Assembly: GCF_009852415.1 (NCBI RefSeq)
Contig: NZ_WOXS01000002.1
Coordinates: 8,100,001 to 8,164,000 of the forward strand
Reading direction: 5' to 3'
Source of the DNA: Streptomyces sp. Tu 3180
Lineage (GTDB): Bacteria > Actinomycetota > Actinomycetes > Streptomycetales > Streptomycetaceae
DNA length: 64,000 nt
Shown here one piece after another: positions 45,345 to 54,268 of the stretch (positions within the stretch are counted from its first letter, which is position 1; each line of letters opens with the position of its first letter). A model generated the notes under the pieces. That model did no database searches, was not told where the DNA came from, and saw only the letters and a program-made list of their open reading frames with translations. The translations under genes were made by a program, and so were the position numbers.

Positions 45345-47246
45345 TCAGGCGGTCGTCGGGGCGAGTTCGGCCTCGCGGGCGGCGGTGTGCCGCATGTGGT
45401 CGATCCGCAGAAACTCCTCGTTCAGGGCGGGCGGCGCGATCTGCACGAACTGCCCGCTGTCCTCGAACACGACGCCCAGCTCCCGCCACCGCTTCAGGAC
45501 CCGGAGCAGGTCGGCCTCGCCGACGGGGTGGTCCGCGTCCAGCTTGCGCGCGGCCGCTTTCACCGTGTGCGGCTGGTCGAGCAGCCGGAACAAGGCCAGT
45601 TCGCGCGGGTCGGTCAGTTCCAGGCGGGTCCAGTCGAAGGCCCGGCGCCTGCTGACCAGGACGATCCGGTCCTCCAGGTCGCAGTGGGTGAGGCGGCTGC
45701 CGGCGTAGTTCCGCTTCCAGCGCGCGATGCCCGCGTCGAGCCGTTCGACGACGTCCTCGCCGATCCCCCGGGGCGGTACGTCGAAGACGTACGCCAGGTC
45801 GAACATCTCCTCGTCGGGGAGGTCGTAGGTGAGCCGGTACGGTTCGGCGGGGCGCAGTTCGGAGAAGCCGAGCCCGGGGTTGTCGAAGTACGGGCTGAAC
45901 CGCTCGATCGCGATCCGGGAGGACGGGCCGACGGGCGGGTTCAGGTGTTCCAGCGCGGCCAGTTGGTCCACCACGTCGTCGTAGTCCTCGGCGTCCTCGC
46001 CCGGGAAGCCGTGCAGGTAGTTCCAGGCGACCGAGAGGCCCACGGTGGCGGCGTCACGGAGCATCCGCACGTTCTGGCCGCCGGTCACGCCCTTGTCCAT
46101 CAGGGTCAGCACCCGGCTGTTGAGGCTCTCGATGCCGGGCTGGACGAAGATCAGGCCCGCGTCCGCCAGGGTCTGGAGCTGTCCGCGCCGCATGTTGGAC
46201 TTGATCTCGATGTGCATGCGCAGGTCGTAGCCGCTGTCGATGATGCGGGGCAGCACCGACTTCACGTACCCCATGTCCAGGATGTTGTCCACGACGTACA
46301 TGTCCAGGACCCGGTGCCTGCGCGCCAGGTCCATGATCTCGTCGTAGAACACGTCGGGGCTCTTGCTGCGGAACTCCATGAACGAGCCGTTCAGCCCGCA
46401 GAAGGTGCAGTGGTGCTTCTCGCCCCACCAGCAGCCGCGTGCCCCCTCGACGACCAGCTTGGGCTCGACCCAGTTCCGGGCGTGGGACGAGGCGAGCCGC
46501 TCGAAGTACCCCGAGTAGTCCGGCGGCAGGATCGCGGCGGGCGGCAGCGGCTTGGTGCTCATGGCGTTCACCACGGAGGTGCCGTCCGTGTCGCGCCAGC
46601 ACAGCCCGGGGACCTCGGACAGGGGCTCGCCCGCGTCCAGGGCCCTGATCAGCGCGGGGAACGACACCTCGCCCTCGCCGCGCAGCACGTGGTCCACGAA
46701 GGGGAAGTTGCGGTGGACGGCCTCGCCCTGCTTGCCGTCGCAGTTGGCGCCGCCCATGGCCGTCACGATGTGCGGGGCGAGCCGCTTGACGTATTTGGCG
46801 GCGGCCAGGGCGGCGGTGTTCTGCTGGAACGTCGAGGTGAACCCGACCACGTCCGGGGCGAGTTCCACGATGCGTTCCGCTATGTGCCGGACGAAGTCGG
46901 GTGCGGTGACGTGCAGGGCCCGCGTCATCTCCATCCGGGCCCCGGGCACCCGGTTGGCCATCGCCGTGGTGAACTCGGCGACGCGCCATTCGGGATCGTC
47001 GTAGAGAGCGGAGGAGAAGACCCAGTCGCCGCAGCCCAGGAAATACGATCCGAGTGCGTAGTAGGAGTAGTCCTCCAAAGTGAATTCCGTGTTCTTGGTG
47101 ATCCAGTCCACGTATTCGATGTTCGCGTGCAGAACGTCCGCTGTGCTGTTCGGTACGCGCTCGTCGACGCTGCGCTTGAGAATTCCGAGAGCCAGCGACG
47201 GGAGATCGATCGGGGCCCAGGGCATGTTCACCAGGAGTACGCGCAC
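45345..47246 (-). CDS. RiPP maturation radical SAM C-methyltransferase, cobalamin-binding type
   Basis: 633 residues from GTG 47246 with AGAGG upstream. Residues 1-200 form a B12-binding-like Rossmann domain (MRVLLVNMPWAPIDLPSLAL; DVVGFTSTFQQNTAALAAAK; VTAMGGANCDG). The radical SAM 4Fe-4S cluster is bound by Cys272, Cys280 and Cys283 (CWWGEKHHCTFCG), an unusual CX7CX2C spacing seen in the RiPP maturation radical SAM protein 1 group. MYVVDNILDMGY, FVQPGIESL and WNYLHGFPGE are typical barrel motifs. The C-terminal 150 residues form a winged-helix-like region (TVKAAARKLDADHPVGEADL) that may hold the leader peptide. Expected reaction: methylation of unactivated carbon in the precursor at 47430. 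Confidence 0.88.
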   Translation of the reverse strand: MRVLLVNMPWAPIDLPSLALGILKRSVDERVPNSTADVLHANIEYVDWITKNTEFTLEDYSYYALGSYFLGCGDWVFSSALYDDPEWRVAEFTTAMANRVPGARMEMTRALHVTAPDFVRHIAERIVELAPDVVGFTSTFQQNTAALAAAKYVKRLAPHIVTAMGGANCDGKQGEAVHRNFPFVDHVLRGEGEVSFPALIRALDAGEPLSEVPGLCWRDTDGTSVVNAMSTKPLPPAAILPPDYSGYFERLASSHARNWVEPKLVVEGARGCWWGEKHHCTFCGLNGSFMEFRSKSPDVFYDEIMDLARRHRVLDMYVVDNILDMGYVKSVLPRIIDSGYDLRMHIEIKSNMRRGQLQTLADAGLIFVQPGIESLNSRVLTLMDKGVTGGQNVRMLRDAATVGLSVAWNYLHGFPGEDAEDYDDVVDQLAALEHLNPPVGPSSRIAIERFSPYFDNPGLGFSELRPAEPYRLTYDLPDEEMFDLAYVFDVPPRGIGEDVVERLDAGIARWKRNYAGSRLTHCDLEDRIVLVSRRRAFDWTRLELTDPRELALFRLLDQPHTVKAAARKLDADHPVGEADLLRVLKRWRELGVVFEDSGQFVQIAPPALNEEFLRIDHMRHTAAREAELAPTTA

Positions 47247-47309
47247 GGCTCGCCTCTTCTCATGTGATCAGTGCACGGCATGACGGGTCGGCCGGGCGTC
47301 GGCCGGGAA

Positions 47310-47382
47310 GTCGTCAGGCGCCGGGCGGGGCGCCTGACGACCTCCGTGACGGGGCACCGGCCGGGGAGCCCGGCCGGTGCCC
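47310..47382 (-). terminator. double hairpin (attenuator) between precursor and radical SAM gene
   Basis: Reading with the operon, a 14-base stem with a 3-base loop comes first (47382-47352, GGGCACCGGCCGGG arms). A 13-base stem with a 6-base loop follows (47341-47310, GTCGTCAGGCGCC arms). They lie in the 183-base gap after the precursor stop. Partial termination here would make precursor mRNA more abundant than enzyme mRNA, as in many RiPP operons. Confidence 0.75.
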
Positions 47383-47429
47383 TCCGGACGGGGCCGGCCG
47401 CGCACGGTGGCGGGACCGGCCCCTCGGCG

Positions 47430-47549
47430 CTACTGGTCCTCGTCCTCCATCTCCTCCGCGGAGCGGAAGTAGACGACGACGCCGACGCCCGGCTTGCGGC
47501 TCTCCTCGTCGCCGTCGAGCGGGTCGCCGTGGATGATGTCCTTCTGCAT
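47430..47549 (-). CDS. RiPP precursor peptide
   Basis: 39 residues from ATG 47549, with an excellent ribosome binding site (GAGGAGGTGA). The N-terminal half (MQKDIIHGDPLDGDEESRK) is polar and acidic, like a leader. The middle is a compact hydrophobic block PGVGVVVYFRS, and the tail AEEMEDEDQ is acidic. There are no Cys and only two Ser (S17 and S29), so it is not a classic lanthipeptide or thiopeptide. The Val/Tyr/Phe block is a plausible site for C-methylation by the downstream radical SAM enzyme. It sits five bases after the S9 peptidase stop and before the double hairpin. The core boundaries are inferred. Confidence 0.8.
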   Translation of the reverse strand: MQKDIIHGDPLDGDEESRKPGVGVVVYFRSAEEMEDEDQ

Positions 47550-47554
47550 GGTGT

Positions 47555-49384
47555 TCACCTCCTCTCCGCGGGTGGTGGCCGCTCGGCCTGATCGGGCCCG
47601 GAAGGCAGCCCGCCGCCGAGAAACGCGAGGGACCGTCGTATGACGGCCAGGTGGTCGGCTCCGTCGTAGCCGTCGTGGCCCGAGTCCAGCCACATCACCT
47701 CGTGCGGGACACCGCCCGCACGCAGCACGGCCAGGTACGCCTCGATCTGCTCCGGCGGGCACTTGGCGTCCCGGCGCGCGGCGACGACCAGCAGCGGGGA
47801 GCGGATGGCGGCGGCGTACGAGGACGGGGAGGCGTGGGCGTAGGCGCCCGGCACCTCGTCGGGAGTGCCGCCGAACAGCGAGGTGTCCAGCGCCTGGAGG
47901 GCGGGCGTGGAGTGCCGGAAGGCGGTGGCGCAGTCGGCGAGCGGTTTGACGGCCACCCCGACATCCCACAGGCCGGGGCGGGTCCCCATCGCCAGCAGGG
48001 TCAGATAGCCGCCCCACGACGTGCCGCACAGGCCCACGGCGCCCGGGCGGCCGATGCCCCGTTCCAGCAGGTCGGCCCGGACCCGCACCAGGTCGGCGAC
48101 CTGGGTGTGGCCGACGCCCTCGGAGTACGCGGAGCGCCAGCGCGGCCCGTAGCCGGTCGAGCCCCGGTAGTTGACGCGGGCCACGGCGAGGCCCGAGCCG
48201 ACCAGGGTCTGCACCATGGGGTCGTAGGCGTCGCGGTCGTGGTCGGCCGGGCCGCCGTGGACGAGGAGGACCAGCGGGTAGGGTCCGGGGCGGTCCGCGG
48301 GTGTGGTGACGAAGGTGTGCACGGGGCCGTCGGGTCCCGGCGTCCACAGGTCCCGGCGGTGGCCGAAGCGGGGGACGCGCCACTGGCTCTGCCCGGGCAG
48401 CGGCGCACCCGACAGGGACATCGCGCGGGGCACGGTCACCGCGTCGGTCCAGATGTAGTGCACGTCGCCGCCGGCGGTGGGTGACGCGGCCAGGATGCTT
48501 CCCTCGGGGGTGGGCACGGGGGTCAGCTCGCCGCGCTCCAGGTCCGCGGTGAACAACCTGCTGCGGCCGTGCCGGTCCTGTCGCAGCAGGACCCGCGCGC
48601 TGCCCGGGCCGGGGTACCAGCGGGCGGTCGTCTCGGTGTCGAAGGAGCACCAGGGCAGCAGTTCCAGTCCGGCGCCGGGGCTCCAGACACCGAGGTGGTA
48701 GCGGCCGGCCCGCTCGCGCATGACCAGCAGCAGCGTATGGCCGGACGTGCCCCGGGGGCCCGGGGGCGGGGTGGGCGCGGGCGCGAAGCCGAGCGCCCAG
48801 GTGCGTTCCCGGGCGCCGGAGAGCACCGCGGCGGTGCTCCCGTCCGGGGTCAGCAGCGTCACGGCGCGGGCCGAGTGCGCGGGGCCGGTCACCGCCAGCA
48901 GGCCGCCGTCCGGCGCCAGATCGCACAGGGTGGCGGAGTCCGTCGTGCGCAGGACGGGTGTGCCCCGGCCGCCGCGCCGCCCCAGGTGCACGCTGAATCC
49001 CTCGCTCCCGCGGATGCCGACGGCCACCGTGCCCCGTTCCGTCAGCGCCAGCCCGGCGGGCCGCCCGCAGGGCACGTCGAGCAGCGCCGGGCGGTCCGGG
49101 CCGCCGTCGAAGTCCTGGGTGCGCCAGCCGCCGCTGCCGCCGCGGTCCTCGTCGAACCACCACACGGCCTCGTCGCCGTCGATGGCGCACAGCAGCGTGC
49201 CGTGGGGACGGTCGGTCAACTGCCGTCCGCCGCCGCTGGACCGGTCCCAGGTGAAGATCTCGCACCGGCCGTCGGCGTCCCCCGTGTACACCATCCGGTC
49301 CGGGTTGCGGGGACTGGTCACCGGCAGCACCGGGCGGTAGACGCCGTAGCCGCGCGTGACCGTCCGCGGGGAGAACGCCGTCAC
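47555..49384 (-). CDS. S9-family (prolyl oligopeptidase-like) serine peptidase
   Basis: 609 residues. The N-terminal 350 residues form a beta-propeller (repeats such as VYTGDADGRCEIFTWDRSSG and LCDLAPDGGLLAVTGPA). The C-terminal hydrolase has oxyanion VLLVHGGPADHDRDAY, nucleophile GTSWGGY (Ser near residue 455), Asp in VAARRDAKCPPEQ and His in DSGHDGYDG. The triad is complete. GTG 49384 overlaps the MFS stop as GTGA. In this operon it probably removes the leader of the modified peptide or trims it. The propeller gate restricts substrates to short peptides, which suits a 39-residue precursor. Confidence 0.88.
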   Translation of the reverse strand: MTAFSPRTVTRGYGVYRPVLPVTSPRNPDRMVYTGDADGRCEIFTWDRSSGGGRQLTDRPHGTLLCAIDGDEAVWWFDEDRGGSGGWRTQDFDGGPDRPALLDVPCGRPAGLALTERGTVAVGIRGSEGFSVHLGRRGGRGTPVLRTTDSATLCDLAPDGGLLAVTGPAHSARAVTLLTPDGSTAAVLSGARERTWALGFAPAPTPPPGPRGTSGHTLLLVMRERAGRYHLGVWSPGAGLELLPWCSFDTETTARWYPGPGSARVLLRQDRHGRSRLFTADLERGELTPVPTPEGSILAASPTAGGDVHYIWTDAVTVPRAMSLSGAPLPGQSQWRVPRFGHRRDLWTPGPDGPVHTFVTTPADRPGPYPLVLLVHGGPADHDRDAYDPMVQTLVGSGLAVARVNYRGSTGYGPRWRSAYSEGVGHTQVADLVRVRADLLERGIGRPGAVGLCGTSWGGYLTLLAMGTRPGLWDVGVAVKPLADCATAFRHSTPALQALDTSLFGGTPDEVPGAYAHASPSSYAAAIRSPLLVVAARRDAKCPPEQIEAYLAVLRAGGVPHEVMWLDSGHDGYDGADHLAVIRRSLAFLGGGLPSGPDQAERPPPAERR

Positions 49385-50655
49385 GGCACCTCCCGGACGA
49401 CGAGAGCGGACCTGGCCGTCGCGTACAGGGCCAGCGCGGCGAAGGCCGCGGCGCAGCCCCACGCGACCGTGCGGCCGCCGTACGCGGCCACCAGGACCCC
49501 GGCCAGCACCGGGGCGAGCGCGGCGACGCCCTGGCCGGCGGTGCCCAGCACCGTGCCCATCCGGGCCAGCAGACCGTCGGGGGTCACCAGCACCGCCCGG
49601 GTCTGGAGCACGACCGCCACCGACGGCACGATCAGCGACACCCCGCTCAGCAGCAGCCCGTAGGCCCAGGTCTGGGAGGCGTACGCGAGCCCGGCTGCCG
49701 TCGGCACCATGACCCACGAGGCGCCCGTGACGATCCGGGGAGCCGCCACCCGCCGCACCAGCCAGGGCGCGGCGAGCGCGCCCAGCAGCCCGCCGACGCC
49801 CGCGAGGGTGAGGATGAGACCGATCGAGGAGGGACTGGCGCCCTCGGCGTGCGAGGCGAAGACGGCGTGGAAGTACAGCGCTCCCAGCAGGGCGTTGACC
49901 CCGGCCGTCCACACGACCACGAAGCGCAGGAAGGGGTGCGCCCACACGAAGCGCAGGCCGTCGGCCAGCTCACGGGCGAAGGACGGGGCGGTTGTCTCCC
50001 GTACGGGCGTCAGGTCCGCGCGGATCGCCCTGCTCAACACGGCCACCAGCAGGAACGACACGGCGTCCGCGAGCAGCGGCACCCACCGCGCCGCCTGGTA
50101 GAGGACCCCGCCCAGCGTCGGGCCGACGATCTGGACCGCCTGGTCCCGTGCCTGGAGGTACCCGATCGCCCGGGGGTACTCCTCGGGGGGCACGAGCCGC
50201 CGGATCGTACCGGAGGCGGCCGCCCCGTAGGTGGCGCTGGCCGCCTGCTCGACGACGGCCGCGACGAGTACGTGGAGGAGGACGACATGGCCGAGTGCCA
50301 CGGTCACGAACACCGAGCCCATGGCGCCCGCGGCGACCAGGGCCGCCGTGTACATCATCGGCTTGCGCGGCAGCCGGTCGGCGAACACGCCCGCGACCGG
50401 CGAGACGACGAGCCCGCTGACCAGTGCCACCGAGGCGACGAGGCCGGCGAGCCCGGACGAGTACCCGGCGCCCAGGAGGATCAGCGGAAGGAAGAGGGCG
50501 GACGCACAGGTCCCGAGACCGTCGACGGCGCCCGCCACCCAGAAGAGGGAGTAATCCCGTCTTCGGAAAGGAGAAGAAGGCGAGCCTTTTGATAATCGCT
50601 CGCCTTCCGCTAATTCAGGGCCGGAAGGCATTGAATTCCGTTCGGCATCGCCCAT
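49381..50655 (-). CDS. MFS exporter (DHA3/EntS-like, 12 TM), first gene of RiPP operon
   Basis: 424 residues. Helix 1 is DYSLFWVAGAVDGLGTCASA, and the MFS motif A is VFADRLPRKPMM. IRRLVPPEEYPRAIGYLQAR and SVAVVLQTRAVLVTPDGLLA are typical of the MFS_3 family. It probably exports the mature peptide. Codons 15 and 21 are TTA (50613-50611 and 50595-50593). No start codon lies between them and helix 1, so translation must pass both. The first 25 codons are visibly AT-richer than the rest. The promoter is about 90 bases upstream. Confidence 0.85.
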   Translation of the reverse strand: MGDAERNSMPSGPELAEGERLSKGSPSSPFRRRDYSLFWVAGAVDGLGTCASALFLPLILLGAGYSSGLAGLVASVALVSGLVVSPVAGVFADRLPRKPMMYTAALVAAGAMGSVFVTVALGHVVLLHVLVAAVVEQAASATYGAAASGTIRRLVPPEEYPRAIGYLQARDQAVQIVGPTLGGVLYQAARWVPLLADAVSFLLVAVLSRAIRADLTPVRETTAPSFARELADGLRFVWAHPFLRFVVVWTAGVNALLGALYFHAVFASHAEGASPSSIGLILTLAGVGGLLGALAAPWLVRRVAAPRIVTGASWVMVPTAAGLAYASQTWAYGLLLSGVSLIVPSVAVVLQTRAVLVTPDGLLARMGTVLGTAGQGVAALAPVLAGVLVAAYGGRTVAWGCAAAFAALALYATARSALVVREVP

Positions 50656-50742
50656 CAGCCATCCCGCTCGGGGAGTAATTCTGACGCTGACGCACCCACA
50701 TCGCCCCCTGCAATGAGCGGACTTACGGCCGGTGAGGGTGCG

Positions 50743-50771
50743 ATCGTAGCGAAGGGATTCACGGCGCACAA
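50743..50771 (-). promoter_or_regulatory. promoter of the RiPP operon
   Basis: On the minus strand TTGTGC (50771-50766) and TACGAT (50748-50743) are 17 bases apart, a good vegetative-type promoter in an AT-rich patch. Transcription would start near 50736, giving a leader of about 80 bases before the MFS gene. Confidence 0.6.
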
Positions 50772-51461
50772 TACCGTCCCTGAAATGGCATTTTCGATCA
50801 AGAAATGGCTCGCCCCGGCACGGCGGACGGTCCGCGTTGGTGCCACGCCACCTCGCACGGCCGTCGATTCCGGAACGGCGGGAAACGCGCAACGCGCGCC
50901 GCGGCCCTCGGTGTCGGGCGGAGGACGCGGCCCGTCGCCGCGTCCGCCGTCCGGAGGTGATCCTGCCTGGCCGGACGCTCCTCCGCCGCCGCGGCACCGG
51001 GGGCGCCGCCGGGCGCGGGGGCCGCGGCGGACTCGGATCCGCCCGCCCCGTGGAGTACCGCGGTCCCCTTCCGGTTGCCCGCCGGGTCCTGACCGCGCAC
51101 GGCGGGCCCTCGTCTCCGGCCACGGTGCGGCAGCGCGGAGCGCGGGCGGTCGAAGGGCGGGCTGACCGTCGAACGGCAGCAGTGCCGCGAGGAGTTACGG
51201 GTGAAGGCGGCAGAGAAGGTCGCCCGGGACGCAGGACGAGGCGGGCTCGTTGATCCCCCAGGCCGCTCGGCGTCGTCCGGTTCGCCGATCTCGGTCAGGA
51301 CGAGCTGGGTGAGCGTCGAAGCCGACCGATGCCGCTCCGGTCAGCGGACGCAGGGGAACAGCCCAGCCCTCTGTCACCCGAGCAGGACCGCCCTCCCGCC
51401 CACTGTTCGGACCGGAGGATCGCGGGGCGCCCGGCACTGCCGCCGGACGCCCCGGACCCTC
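50772..51461. other. gene-free stretch upstream of RiPP operon
   Basis: About 690 bases. Frames on both strands are Arg/Pro/Gly-rich and unrecognisable. Regulatory sites for the operon may lie near 50,780-50,830, which is unusually AT-rich, but I see no clear dyad. Confidence 0.4.
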
Positions 51462-51602
51462 GACCTCGCGGTAGGACAACGGGAAGCGGAAGTACGGCCA
51501 CACGCAGTGGGAGATGACCTCGACCGGGTACCGACGGCCCTTGTACGACGGCGACGCGTCCCCACGGACAGCGCCCTCCAGCATGATCAACCCGGAGATC
51601 AT
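51462..51602 (-). mobile_element. IS6-family transposase N-terminal fragment
   Basis: The minus strand encodes PSYKGRRYPVEVISHCVWPY, then FRFPLSYREVE. This matches the start of IS6-family transposases (FKGRRYPPEVI...WLYFRFPLSFREVEE). It is truncated immediately afterwards. Confidence 0.7.
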
Positions 51603-51626
51603 CCCACCCGGTCAGCCAACGTGACG

Positions 51627-51774
51627 GCACCCCGTCGAGCGGTGCATCAACCGCTTGAAGCAGTGGCGCGGCATCGCCACCCGCTACGAGAAGACCGCGA
51701 CCGTCTACCTCGCCGGACTCCACATCGCGGGCATCTTCCCCTGGTCCTCCCGCTGATCCAAACGAAACCGCCTA
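51627..51774 (+). mobile_element. IS5-type transposase 3' end, right copy
   Basis: The plus strand encodes VERCINRLKQWRGIATRYEK, then TATVYLAGLHIAGIFPWSSR and a TGA stop, followed by the presumed terminal repeat ending CGCCTA at 51774. It is the inverted partner of 43855-43960. The LuxR-type gene begins only 10 bases beyond the end. Confidence 0.85.
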
Positions 51775-51784
51775 GCCTCGGACC

Positions 51785-52915
51785 ATGAGGCGCTACGGGG
51801 GAGTGAAGCGGGTCGGCGAGATCGGGGACGCTGCGGCGCGGGCGGTGCAGTCCGCGCGGAGCGTCGAGGAGTTCTTCGAGGCGGTGAAACGGGTCGTGCA
51901 GCCTGTGCTGAGGTTCGACGTGTGCGCCGGTGTGACCGTGGATCCGCAGACGTTGATGAACACCGGCGGTGACTACCGAGACGGCCTGCCGTCCGCCATG
52001 ATGCCGCGCATGCTCGACATCGAGTACCGCGAGGGGGATGCCAACGACCTGTCGGACCTGGCGGCCAGGCCGGCGCCGGTGGGCCTGCTCAGCCGGGAGA
52101 CGAGCGGGAACCTCGACCTCAGTCCCCGGTACCGCGACATCATGCGGCCCCTGGGTTTCCGCGACGAGTTACGTGTGCTGCTGCGGGACCGTCACGGGGC
52201 GTGGGGCGCCCTGGTCATGGGCCGCGCAGACGACGCGCCCCCGTTCGGCTCCCCGGAGCTGGCCGTGGCGGCGTCGTTGGTCCAGCCGCTGGGGATCGCG
52301 CTGCGCCGGCTGCACCTGACGCGGCTCGCCGAGGAGAACGCCTCGGGGGTGGCACCGGGACTGGTACTGCTGGACGACGACCATCAGGTGGTTCATGCGA
52401 CGCCCACCGTGGCCACGTGGTTCGACGACCTGGCTCACGCGGGCGGGGTGCCGCCCGGTGACCACGCACTGCCTCCCGCCGTGTACGCGGTGGCGGCGGC
52501 GGTGCGGGCGGCAGGGGCCGCGGCCTCGCACACCTCGTGGATGCACAGTCGCAGACACGGCCGGGTGAGGTTGCACGCCTGGCGCCTGGACGGGCCCGCG
52601 GCGACCCCGGCCCGCACCGCCGTCGTCGTCGAACGGGCCGGTCCCACCGAGCACATCGCGCTGATCGTCGCGGCGTACGGACTGACCCCGCGTGAGAGGG
52701 ACATCACGGCCCTGGTGCTGCGGGGGCAGTCCACAGCCGACATCAGCCGCAGTGCCGGCTTGTCACCGCACACGGTCCAGGACCACCTGAAGGCGGTGTT
52801 CGACAAAACGGGTGTCCGCAGCCGGCGGGACCTGGTCGCCACCCTCTTCGCTCGTCACTACCTGCCGGACATGACGCCGGCCGCATCCGCACCACGGCGT
52901 CGCCCCCAGGGCTGA
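51785..52915 (+). CDS. LuxR-type (GerE HTH) transcriptional regulator
   Basis: 376 residues. The N-terminal half is a GAF-like sensor (VEEFFEAVKRVVQPVLRFDV; LRVLLRDRHGAWGALVMGRA). A second variable region follows, then the C-terminal LuxR helix-turn-helix: YGLTPRERDITALVLRGQST, then ADISRSAGLSPHTVQDHLKA. Codon 129 is TTA (52169-52171). It starts 10 bases after the right IS end, so its promoter must lie in IS sequence or upstream. It may control the RiPP operon, the PKS cluster or neither. Confidence 0.85.
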   Translation: MRRYGGVKRVGEIGDAAARAVQSARSVEEFFEAVKRVVQPVLRFDVCAGVTVDPQTLMNTGGDYRDGLPSAMMPRMLDIEYREGDANDLSDLAARPAPVGLLSRETSGNLDLSPRYRDIMRPLGFRDELRVLLRDRHGAWGALVMGRADDAPPFGSPELAVAASLVQPLGIALRRLHLTRLAEENASGVAPGLVLLDDDHQVVHATPTVATWFDDLAHAGGVPPGDHALPPAVYAVAAAVRAAGAAASHTSWMHSRRHGRVRLHAWRLDGPAATPARTAVVVERAGPTEHIALIVAAYGLTPRERDITALVLRGQSTADISRSAGLSPHTVQDHLKAVFDKTGVRSRRDLVATLFARHYLPDMTPAASAPRRRPQG

Positions 52916-53211
52916 GGAAGCGGGTCCCCGAACCCGGCGGCCCCGCCTCCGCGCTTGCCGATGACCTCATCCGTCCTGGTCGAAGCCGGTGTGAGGGGGT
53001 ACGGGAGGCCGAGCGCGGCCGGCCGGGTCCGCGCCGTCGCGCGGCCGCCGGTCAACGCGGCACGATGACCAGCCGTGCTGCCGCGCCCGCCAGGACTTGT
53101 CCGGCCGGTCACGCGGCTGATCCGAGCACCGGTCCAATCCGGGAGGCCGGGAAACGAGAAGGCGCCGACCAGGGGAATTCTGGCGCGCCTGGCCTGGTAG
53201 AACACTGACCT

Positions 53212-53853
53212 GTGGGCATCCAGGAGCGCGAACGCAAGATGTACCGGCCGCTGCGGCGGGCCGGCCTCGAGGTGATCCCGGACGCCGTGCCGGACGGCAC
53301 GATGCCGTTGGTCCGGGGATACGGCCGCGAGGACGTCGTCGACGGTTTCTCGCACCGGTACGAGACTCCGCGGCTCGTCGAGCGTCTCAACGAGGACTGG
53401 TACGCCCTGGCGGTCTCGTCGTGTCTTCTCGATCACCGGCGCGAGTTCCTCGTCACGCTTCCCCAGGGCATCCGCACGCACGGGGCGGCTCTGCGGGACA
53501 TGCACGGGGGCCGCCGTGCCGCGCCGAGGGCCTGGGCCCGGGTCCGGCTCCTGGACCGCTGGGACATCATGGGCCGGGGTGCGGCATCGGCGTTCCTCGG
53601 CATCCGCGCGGGCCGTCCGGGCTTCGGCATGATGGCGCTCGACAGCAGCGTGCACATCAGCTGCTCCACGGGCGAGATCGGCGTCGACGTGCCGGCGGTG
53701 CGCCACCTGACCCGCTCGGAGAACGTCCTGCGGCAGCTGGAACGGTATGCGTTGCGGGACGATCGTCTCGCTGACCGCGAGCCGCAGAAGCGGAACGCCG
53801 TCTGGCTCGCGGGCCGAGCACCGGGTGCTGCAGCAGGTCCGGGCCGGGGCTGA
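53212..53853 (+). CDS. hypothetical protein
   Basis: 213 residues from GTG 53212. It contains EVIPDAVPDGTMPLVRGYGR, then LVERLNEDWYALAVSSCLLD and RREFLVTLPQGIRTHG, and appears soluble. I recognise no family. Amino-acid composition and third-position GC look like real coding sequence. It lies between the LuxR gene and the phosphopantetheinyl transferase; a link to either is unproven. Confidence 0.5.
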   Translation: MGIQERERKMYRPLRRAGLEVIPDAVPDGTMPLVRGYGREDVVDGFSHRYETPRLVERLNEDWYALAVSSCLLDHRREFLVTLPQGIRTHGAALRDMHGGRRAAPRAWARVRLLDRWDIMGRGAASAFLGIRAGRPGFGMMALDSSVHISCSTGEIGVDVPAVRHLTRSENVLRQLERYALRDDRLADREPQKRNAVWLAGRAPGAAAGPGRG

Positions 53854-54268
53854 TGCGGCGGGTGAGATCGACGGGGACACCGCAGTCGACTCCACCGCCG
53901 TGCGCCCACCGGCATGCCGCCGGTACCCGCACCGCACCGCCGCCGGCCCCCTCTTCAAAGGGGGACGTTCCGGCAGAGCGCCAGGACGACACGCCGTGGC
54001 AGAGTCCCGTCGCCCGTCTGGTGGAGGTGGTGCCGGAGATGAGGGCCTGGGCCGCTCGCGCGGTGGGTTCACGACCGGGCTCCACCTGAGTGCCGATGGT
54101 CGCTGCCGTCCGCTGTCCCCGGCCATCACGCCAGGACAGCGAGCGGACCGCACCCGGTTCGAGTCCGTGTCGGACGAGATCCGCGTTCCACGACTCGGGA
54201 CAGGCAGCCCCCGCAAGAAGCGCGCGCTCCACAAGGGCGACTCGCGCTTTGACGCGCAGGCGTGGCGG
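53854..54268. other. gene-free stretch
   Basis: About 415 bases between convergent genes. No recognisable protein or terminator; frames are low-information. Confidence 0.4.
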
